Source: Cocos nucifera (Eukaryota; Streptophyta; Magnoliopsida; Arecales; Arecaceae). Taken from it: a stretch of DNA of 64,000 nt. Both the position numbers and the translations under genes were made by a program. The notes under the pieces were generated by a model. The model had not been told where the DNA came from and did no database searches. It saw nothing but the letters and a program-made list of their open reading frames with translations. Below, in pieces: positions 57,395 through 64,000 of this stretch; within the stretch, counting starts at the first letter, position 1; each line of letters begins with the position of its first letter. The stretch covers positions 124,001-188,000 of the forward strand of contig QRFJ01004244.1 in the NCBI GenBank assembly GCA_006176705.1, in the 5' to 3' direction.

Positions 57395-59121
57395 ATGGCA
57401 CCAAAATACCATCTAGCTTTCACCCCTGCCTCTCGATGGGTTACGCGTAGTTCAGCATCCAAGAAGCAGTCGGAGCATACTCCATCCACCTTAGCATCGA
57501 TTTCTCAAGAATCTTCACCACCGACATCTACTCCATCGATGGCATCTACTCCACTGACGGTATCTACTCTAACGGCAGCTAAGCCTCTACCATCGTAGGT
57601 ATCTAAGTATACATTTTTATTATATTAGCACAACTTTATTTTTTATATAGTATTTGTATACTTATATATTTGCGTAACGTATTTGCATTATAGGTGCATC
57701 ATCCAGTCGGATATTTCACGGTCCCACACGTATGGCACACATGTGGAACCGCCAGCATCAGGTGATGGTGTAGTATGATGCGGAGGGACATCGGTAGGGG
57801 AGACCGCATGGGAGATGCATTCCTTTTTAGAGTGCTTGTGAGGCGATCAGACATCATTCCTGTAGAGCCCAGAGATTGATGTTTAGTGGATGATGCCATC
57901 AGAAATCGAATATGGGAGGAGATATGGATAAGTACGTGCATCTTAGTTATATTTATGTATTTTTTATATTTATACTATATATGTTTGATTAGAATAATTT
58001 TGTAATTGACTTTTGATAAATTTATGCAGATGAGGTACGACTTCTCCGATCATGAGAGGGCTTGAGATGCCCGACTGAAGAAGATTGGAGAGTTGTACCG
58101 AGGTTACAAGGTCAAGCTCCATAGAGGATGGCTTGAGCACCAATGAGACACTCCGAAGGAGCTTATTTCCTGGATACAAAACTATCCTCCAAGTCAGTGG
58201 AAGAGGATGGTTAGACACTAGAGGAGCCAGGAGCTCGAGATAAAATTTCTAACTTTTAAATTTTTTAATATACTTAAAGTTTTATTTAAATATTTATTAT
58301 TTATTTAAATACTTGTTAGGCTATCTCCTGTCAGAACCAGGAGAACCGTGCAGTCCAGGAGTATACGCACACTCTTGGCCACGAGTCTATGGCCAGTCAT
58401 GTGCATAGAGAGGTAATTAATTCTAAATCTTACTAGATAAATTAAATTCATATTTTTTTATTATCTTTCTAATAAATTTGTTCTTTGTTATAGCTGATGA
58501 AAGATGGAGTAATGCCCAACCGTAGCGAGATCTTCCAATCCAGCCGCATGGATAAGACGGGCAGACCGATGAATGCCACGATCGAGTGTATTTTTATAAG
58601 TATTAAATATATTAGTATATATGATTAGTATTATAGTATTTCTTATAAAATTTTATTTTAATTTATAATTATAGAATCAGTTAGATGCGCTCGCGAGCTA
58701 GGGCCTGGATACCTCTGGGCTCCATGGCCATCTGTCTCAAGTCTTGGGGCTTGAGCACTCTAGAAGGATCCGATGCAGGCCCGGATACACGTCGATGAGG
58801 TACTGGTCCGAGATGAGCATTTTCTCACAAACTTTCAGTGTCGTCAGTCGGAAGGAGCTTGAGGAGGCGTTGGCATGGGCAGATCATACTGCAACATAGG
58901 TAGATCGGGCTGAGGAGCGCGCATCTCATCTGGAGGGCATCGTGAGAGACATGATGTCGACGCTTAGCGTGCATTTTGGAGTCACGAGCTTCAAAAATAT
59001 ATTAGCCTGTATTCCAGCTCTAACTTCGGCTCTGGCTTCGACTCTAGCTTTAGCTTCAACTCCAGCTCAGACTTTCGATGTCGACGATGATGACGATGAT
59101 GTAGATTTAGGAGATTTTTGA
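57395..59121 (+). pseudogene. CACTA-C TNPA-like transposase gene (Ptta/En/Spm type), multi-exon
   Basis: Exon 1 starts MAPKYHLAFTPASRWVTRSS. It was chosen by match to CACTA-A; a second ATG lies at 57392. Further exon-like blocks with GT/AG borders are at about 57695-57930, 58030-58240, 58321-58411, 58493-58588 and 58676-59121. Readable parts are WNRQHQVMV, MRYDFSDHERA, LKKIGELYRGYKVKLHRGWL, NRAVQEYTHTLGHESMASHV, MKDGVMPNRSEIFQSSRMDK and TGRPMNATIE. A C-terminal block with a coiled-coil-like stretch (VSRKELEEALAWADHTATQV) ends in an Asp-rich tail (DVDDDDDDVDLGDF). Several stops disrupt it. Regulatory or transposase helper functions are inferred from the family. Confidence 0.78.
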
Positions 59122-59284
59122 TGTATTTTATTTTTTAAAAAATAATTATAATAAATTTTATTTGATAATAAAATTTTAGTATTTTAGAATAATTTTTATA
59201 TTTATTATATTTTTTTATATTATATATCTATATTTATTAGATAAAATATATAAAAAATAAAAATTTTATTTTTTAATTATTCAA
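59122..59284 (+). other. 3' untranslated region of CACTA-C
   Basis: AT-rich, non-coding, between the stop codon and the 3' array. Confidence 0.5.
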
Positions 59285-59645
59285 GATCTATGATAGTGAT
59301 TTTATAATCGCTGCCATAGGTCCGATGCCAATCACTACACTAGATCTATGACAGCGATTAAGAAACCACTGCTATATTATCTATAGCAATGGTTATGTAA
59401 CTGCTATCATAGGATATCTATAGCAGTGGTTATATAACTGCTGTGATAGGTCGATCTCTTGCAGCGGTTTATAAACTACTATAATAGGCCATCTATGGCA
59501 GCAGTTCTAACAACCACTGTCATAGAGCTACGACGATGGCCGTAGTAGTAGCTGTTAGAAAATCCCTACCATAACCTATGGTAGCGATTTTTTGGACTAC
59601 AGTAGTAGTTACAAACCGCTGTCGTAGTTCTTTTTTGTAGTAGTG
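59285..59645. repeat. CACTA-C 3' subterminal array and terminus
   Basis: About eight diverged units of the AxCTATxGCAGxGGTTxxxAAxCxCTGxxATAG type, ending TTTTTTGTAGTAGTG. Confidence 0.85.
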
Positions 59646-59648
59646 TAT

Positions 59649-60210
59649 GACTTTTCAGATCATGAGAGGGCTCGAGATGTCTAACTGAAGAAGATTGGAG
59701 AGTTGTACTAGGGCTACAATATCTAGCTTCATAGAGGATGGCTCAAGCACCGATGAGACACTCTGAAGGAGCTTGTTCCTTCGGTACAGAACTGTCCTTC
59801 GAGTTAGTGGGAGGGAATAGTTAGACATTGGAGGAGCCAAAAATTTGAAGTTTAATTTTTAAATTTTAAATTTTTTAATATACTTAAAATTATATTTAAA
59901 TTTTTTTTAAATATTTATTATTTATTTAAATACTTATTAGGCTATCTTCCATCAAAATCGAAAGAATCAGACAGCCCAGAAGTATACGCACACTCTCGAC
60001 CGTAAGTCTATGGTCAGTCGGTGCATAAACAGATAATGAATATTGAATCTTACTAGATAAAATAAATTGATATTTTATTTTATATTTCTAATAAATCAAT
60101 CTATTATTATAGCAGATGAGAGAAAGGGTGACGTCCAGTCATAGTGAGATCTTCTGATCCAGCCATACGGACAAGAAGGGTAGGCTGATGAATGTCACGA
60201 TCGAAAAAAT
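59649..60210 (+). pseudogene. CACTA-A TNPA-like transposase gene, 3' exons
   Basis: Exon 3 resumes with DFSDHERARDV, then KKIGELY, GWLKHR-type sequence, to about 59850. Exon 4 (about 59941-60031) includes QKYTHTLDRKSMV. Exon 5 (about 60115-60210) matches MRERVTSSHSEIF and NVTIEK. All parallel the CACTA-C gene, with more stops. The intron after exon 5 is cut at 60260 by the SIRE-like LTR, so the C-terminal exon is not in place. The minus frame at 59655-59840 is a shadow. Confidence 0.7.
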
Positions 60211-60255
60211 TTTTGTAAGTAATAAATATATTAGTATGATTAGTATTATAGCATT

Positions 60256-60260
60256 TCTTA
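60256..60260. repeat. Left flank of the SIRE-like insertion (candidate duplication TCTTA)
   Basis: TCTTA lies directly before the LTR start. The partner copy would be outside the window, so this is only a candidate. Confidence 0.35.
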
Positions 60261-61564
60261 TGTTGATCCCCTAAGTGATTTTGATGATGACCAAATATTA
60301 AAGTAAATGATTACTAATATATTTTATTTCAAGTATTCAAATGTCAAAAGAAAAAGAGCTCTTTGATCAAAATGAGAATAACACGAAGTCCAATTCAAAT
60401 GAAAATTAAATCTACTTGATTAATAGCAAAAATTTTCTCAAAATAGCCTTAAAGCATTTTTCGAGAGGTCTCAAAATTTTTTCGATAGCTCTTGTGAGGT
60501 CTGGCATGCCCAAATAAGCTTTTGGCATGATTTCGTGAGGTCTTGAGTTAAACTCGAGAGCTCTTAGTCTCAAGAGACAAAAATACAGTTTCTGCACTCT
60601 AAGAGCAAGAGATCTTACAGGATTCTCAAGAGGTCTCATGGTCCCGACGAGGGCTCTCATTCATAATCGAGAGCTCTCAATCTCAGATGATACAATTTTT
60701 TTAGAAAGCTATTTTTCAAGTGACTAAAGGTGAGAGGTCTCCTGATCAAATCGAGAGGCCTTGAAATCTGATGAGACGTCTCGAGATAAATCAAGAGGTC
60801 TTGAGACATGACGATAACTTTTTGATAGAGCATTCCAGATTGGATTTTTTTGCTTCCAACGGCTATCTGCTGCTTTCCAACGATCGGATTTTACTTTTTC
60901 TGGACTCCATTCATATCCAGATGAGAGGGAATGATCTAGATATAAAAGCTTGAAGATGTAATTTCGGATTATAGAAGAAAAATGAGAGAAAAAGCAATGA
61001 ACACTCAGTTTTCCATGAGCAAATCTTTTTCACTCAAGTTCTCTCAAGTTTTGAAGCACATTAATTTCAAGCATTCAAGAAGCATTCAATGAACTACAAT
61101 GACAACTATTCAGCTCATTTAAAGGAGCATTGTGTGTTATAAATCTTTCTTATTTTCTTTCCATGTACTTAATTTCAATAGAGGCTGAAACTTGGGTTTT
61201 AGAGCTTTTCTCTCCATTAATTATTTTAGATTGATTTGTCTAATTGTTGTAAGGATTGTGGTTGATGAACCTAGAAGAAAATCAACTGAGTTTTGGGATA
61301 GTGAGTCTGAAAAAATTATTCGACTGTAATCTTATGGGATTATAGTAAAATTTTCAATAGTCTTGCTTGGAGAGTGGACGTAGGTGCTGGGAGTGCACCG
61401 AACTACTATAAAATTTTTTTATTTATGTGTGTGTGCTATTGCTTCTTCACTTCTTTGCTCTCACATCCATTTTATATAGGGTTCAAACATTTTCACTGCA
61501 CATATCTATTTTAAGTTTTTGAAAATTCAATTCACCCCCTCTTTTTGGATTATCTAGCTAGGCA
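60261..61564 (+). repeat. SIRE-like 5' LTR
   Basis: About 1.3 kb, from TGTTGATCCC to CTAGCTAGGCA. It is rich in GAGAGxTCT repeats between 60460 and 60800 (GAGAGGTCTC, GAGAGCTCTC) and ends with the TTCACCCCCTCTTT block usual before SIRE LTR ends. The frames at 60412-60660 and 60771-60953 are internal and unsupported. Confidence 0.8.
60941..60947 (+). promoter_or_regulatory. TATA box of the SIRE-like LTR
   Basis: TATAAAA in CTAGATATAAAAGCTTGAAG, about 620 bp before the LTR end. Confidence 0.65.
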
Positions 61565-61568
61565 ATAA

Positions 61569-61582
61569 TTGATATTAGAGCC
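61569..61582 (+). other. Degenerate primer-binding site of the SIRE-like element
   Basis: TTGATATTAGAGCC corresponds to the Met-tRNA site TTGGTATCAGAGC with two transitions (G to A and C to T). Confidence 0.65.
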
Positions 61583-61630
61583 TTGGTTTTCTACTAATTA
61601 TTGATTTTATCAACTAGAGATAAAGATCAT

Positions 61631-62111
61631 GTCAACCCAACTAGGAGGATCACTTGCTGAAGGATAATCCATAAATAAGCTACCTCTTTTCAATGGATCC
61701 AACTATATCTATTGCAAAGCTCGCAGCTCGCATGTGCATTTTTATTCAAGTCCTTGACTATGATATATGGAGTGTCATTGTCAATGGACCACACACAATG
61801 ACAATCATTATCAATGGCACATCCACTCCTAAGTCAGAGAAGGATTGGGATAAAATGTAAAAGAAACTTGTCCAATTAATAAATTCTAAGGCAATGAATG
61901 TACTCTATTGTGCCCTTGATGTAAATGAGTTTAATCAAATTTTCACTTGCAATTCTGCAAAAAAAATTTAGGATAGACTTGAGGTCATGCATGAAGGGAT
62001 AAATCAAGTCAAAAAAATTAAGATAAACATATTAGTCCACCAATATGAATTATTTAAAATAGATCCTATTGAATCTATCACTAGCATGTACATAAAATTC
62101 ACTGACATTAT
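61631..62111 (+). pseudogene. SIRE-like gag, N-terminal part
   Basis: ATG at 61631 gives MSTQLGGSLAEG. After a stop and shifts it reads INKLPLFNGSNYIYC, WSVIVNGPH-like sequence, KLVQLINSKAMNVLYCALDV and NEFNQIFTCNSAKKI. RLEVMHEGINQVKKIKINIL, then VHQYELFKIDPIESITSMYI and KFTDII follow. This is the UBN2-type gag domain of SIRE copia elements. The protein is cut within TDII by the inserted TIR element and resumes at 63342 with NDLKSLEKVYTN. Frameshifts between 61670 and 61870 and a stop near 61969 inactivate it. Confidence 0.8.
62109..62111. repeat. Target-site duplication of the TIR element (TAT, left copy)
   Basis: TAT here and at 63339-63341. Removing one copy and the insert gives GACATTATAAATGATTTG, the gag frame D-I-I-N-D-L. 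Confidence 0.75.
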
Positions 62112-63338
62112 AGTTGTATTTGGCATGCAGCTTTTGGACAGCTTTTGAGATAGTTTTAGCTTATTTAAGCAACTTTATTATTTGGTAGAGATAGCTTATA
62201 ATCCATAAGCTAGTTTTTATTGAAAGCTCCCTTATCCAAGGATTCAAAATCAAAAGTTAGCTATGTACTTTTTATTTTCAAATTTATCTTTTACTTTTTT
62301 CTAAAATTACTCACTTAACATTTAAGCTTCCTCCTCTCTCCTCTATTCTTTAAAATCTATTTATAAAAATATAATATATTATAATATATATTAGAATATA
62401 ATATATTATATCTAATCATATTAATCATTTTATAATATATATTATAAATATAAATATTATTTAGAATATTATATTATATTATAATATATTATAAATAATA
62501 TATTATATTTATATGATAAATATAATATATATAATATAATAATATTATTATATTAATAATATAATAATATTATATAATAAAATATTATGTTATATTATAA
62601 TATTATATTATATAATATAATAATATTATTATATTTTTATTATAATAATAATACAACATAATAATATATGATAATATAATTAGAATATATTATAATAATC
62701 TTATAATAATATCATATAATATTATATTTTATTATATTATAATATATTATAATATATAAATATATATTAGAATATAATATATATATATATATATTATAAT
62801 ATATATATATTAAATATAATATTATATAATATTATATAATATAATATTATATTATATTATAATAATATTATAACATAATATTATATTATATAATACTATT
62901 ATTATAATATATTATAATAATATTATAATCATATAATATTATATTATATTATAATAATATATACTATAAATATAAATATATTAGAATATAATATATTATA
63001 TATAATATATAATAATATTATATATTATATATTATATATATTATAATATAATATATATTTATAATATATATTTATATTTGATGCATGAGGTGTGCATGGG
63101 ATGTAATTTTTTAATATATATTTATTATATCTATTATATTTAATTAAACTAAATATTTGAAGTGATGTTAAAAATAAATAAAATGAGATTATATTCTTTT
63201 ATGTTATTTTGTACATGACAGTTTACTGACATAGCTAATTTTTACTAAGCACTTATGCTAATAAAGCTACAGCTACAGCTACAAGTAATCGCTCAAGCCA
63301 TAACTACAACTCAACATAGCTGCATGTCAAACATAACC
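62112..63338. mobile_element. 1.2-kb MITE-like element with about 21-bp terminal inverted repeats
   Basis: The left end AGTTGTATTTGGCATGCAGC and the inverse of the right end GGTTATGTTTGACATGCAGC pair with four mismatches. A 3-bp TAT duplication flanks the element. The interior has no gene and is dominated by AT repeats (62340-63080). The terminal sequence resembles PIF/Harbinger-type ends (GGxTxTGTTTGGxAT), but the class is inferred only from that and the 3-bp duplication. Confidence 0.7.
62345..63080. repeat. AT-only repeat tract
   Basis: About 730 bp made almost entirely of A and T in ATAATAT and TATATA arrangements, with many self-complementary stretches. Length may be unreliable in the assembly. 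Confidence 0.9.
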
Positions 63339-64000
63339 TATAAATGATTTGAAAAGCTTAGAAAAAGTTTATACTAATAGTGAATTGGTAAGAAAAATTC
63401 TCAGATCTTTGTCTAGGACATAGGAAGCCAAGGTGACAACCATCTAAAAGGCTAAAAATCTGAACACTCTAACTTTAGAGGAGTTCATTGGATTCCTGAT
63501 GACACATGAGCTTGCCATGGGTCGGCACCATGAAGAGGACAATCAAAAGAAGAAAATAATAGCGCTAAAATCCATGGCAGCTGAAGAAGAAGATGATCTA
63601 TCCATTAGTAAGGAGAATGATGAAGACATGGCCTTGGTGATCAAAAAATTCAAGAAGTTTATGAAAAGAAGAAGATAAGAATTCAAGAAGAGGAGCTTCA
63701 TTAGAGAAGAAGCTAGCAGGAAAAAAAGAAAAAAAAGAAGAAGGATCAGCCTACTTGCTACGAATGCAAGAAGCCATGATATTTTAGGGCTGAATGTCCT
63801 CAGTTGAAGAAGGTGCCAAAAAGAATGAAGAAGAAAGCTATGTTAGCAACTTGAAGTGACAGTGACAAGTCAAGCTTGGAGGAAGAAAATCAAAATAAAG
63901 CAAACTTATGCTTCATGGTACAAGATGATGAGGTATCCTCCGCTCTTGACTCAGATTTACTTTTGATGAGCTTCAAGATACTTTTTATGACTTAATGAAA
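63339..64000 (+). pseudogene. SIRE-like gag, C-terminal part with zinc knuckle remnant
   Basis: It resumes NDLKSLEKVYTNSELVRKIL, RSLS, EAKVTTI-like and LTLEEFIGFLMTHELAMG. A Lys/Glu/Asp-rich region (AALKSMAAEEEDDLSISKEN type) and FKKFMKRRR follow. At 63756-63797 the frame reads CYECKKP, stop, YFRAEC. This is a CCHC zinc knuckle in which the His has become Tyr and the preceding Gly codon a stop. It continues PQLKKVPKRMKKKAMLAT to the window end with further stops. Confidence 0.8.

Larger units (their letters stand above)
54272..59645 (+). mobile_element. CACTA-C, 5.4-kb element inserted in CACTA-A transposase exon 3
   Basis: Termini are CACTACTACAAAAATGG at 54272 and TTTTTTGTAGTAGTG ending at 59645, with a 3-bp target-site duplication. 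It has the same layout, subterminal motif and gene as CACTA-A, so the two are close relatives. It lacks a TNPD-type gene. Only the TNPA-like gene remnant is present, so it is non-autonomous. Confidence 0.9.
60261..64000 (+). mobile_element. SIRE/Maximus-like Ty1/copia element, 5' part, runs off the window
   Basis: The LTR starts TGTTGATCCCC...GATTTTGATGATGAC, typical of the SIRE/Maximus lineage. A primer-site-like ATTGATATTAGAGCC and a gag remnant follow. Gag is interrupted by a 1.2-kb TIR element at 62112. The element inserted in an intron of the CACTA-A transposase gene. Pol and the 3' LTR are beyond position 64000. Confidence 0.8.

Overview
This window looks like deeply nested, AT-rich repeat DNA from a flowering plant. 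I would guess a monocot, and a palm-like genome fits the mix of element types, but no host gene confirms that. I found no intact host gene, tRNA or rRNA. Almost every base belongs to a decayed LTR retrotransposon (Ty1/copia and Ty3/gypsy Athila-like) or to a CACTA (En/Spm) DNA transposon. None of the coding remnants is intact.

Left part (1-31139). Positions 1-2654 are very degraded and unassigned. Two diverged copies of one LTR lie tail to tail (2655-5494 on +, 5520-7724 on -) around a 25-N assembly gap. The right copy cuts into the coding sequence of a 5'-truncated copia element (Copia-1, 7725-11831). Copia-1 in turn abuts an Athila-like gypsy with protease, RT, RNase H and integrase remnants and a 3' LTR (Gypsy-1, 11832-18085). 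A minus-strand copia (Copia-2, 18086-24795) is split by a complete non-autonomous LTR element (21018-24454) with 5-bp target-site duplications. Next come a copia LTR carrying a gypsy LTR, a Met-tRNA-type primer-binding site and a gag remnant (Copia-3, 24796-29976). A GC-rich stretch and the right end of a CACTA element (CACTA-D) follow.

Right part (31255-64000). This is a set of nested insertions. CACTA-A starts at 31255 and runs past the window. It is interrupted by Gypsy-2 (33826-53224), by the related CACTA-C (54272-59645), and by a SIRE/Maximus-like copia (60261 to beyond the end). Gypsy-2 has two 1828-bp LTRs and is itself split inside gag by CACTA-B (37050-47707). CACTA-B contains a probable solo LTR with a 45-bp tandem array. 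The SIRE-like gag is split by a 1.2-kb TIR element (62112-63338). Target-site duplications and restored reading frames support this order.

The most unusual signal is in the CACTA elements. A, B and C each carry, between two subterminal repeat arrays, a large near-palindrome of about 1 kb with a conserved loop of about 100 bp. The arms of B share variants that A and C lack. The loop of CACTA-C is inverted relative to A and B. This suggests recombination or conversion between arms inside the palindrome, and a foldback module carried by otherwise different CACTA families.
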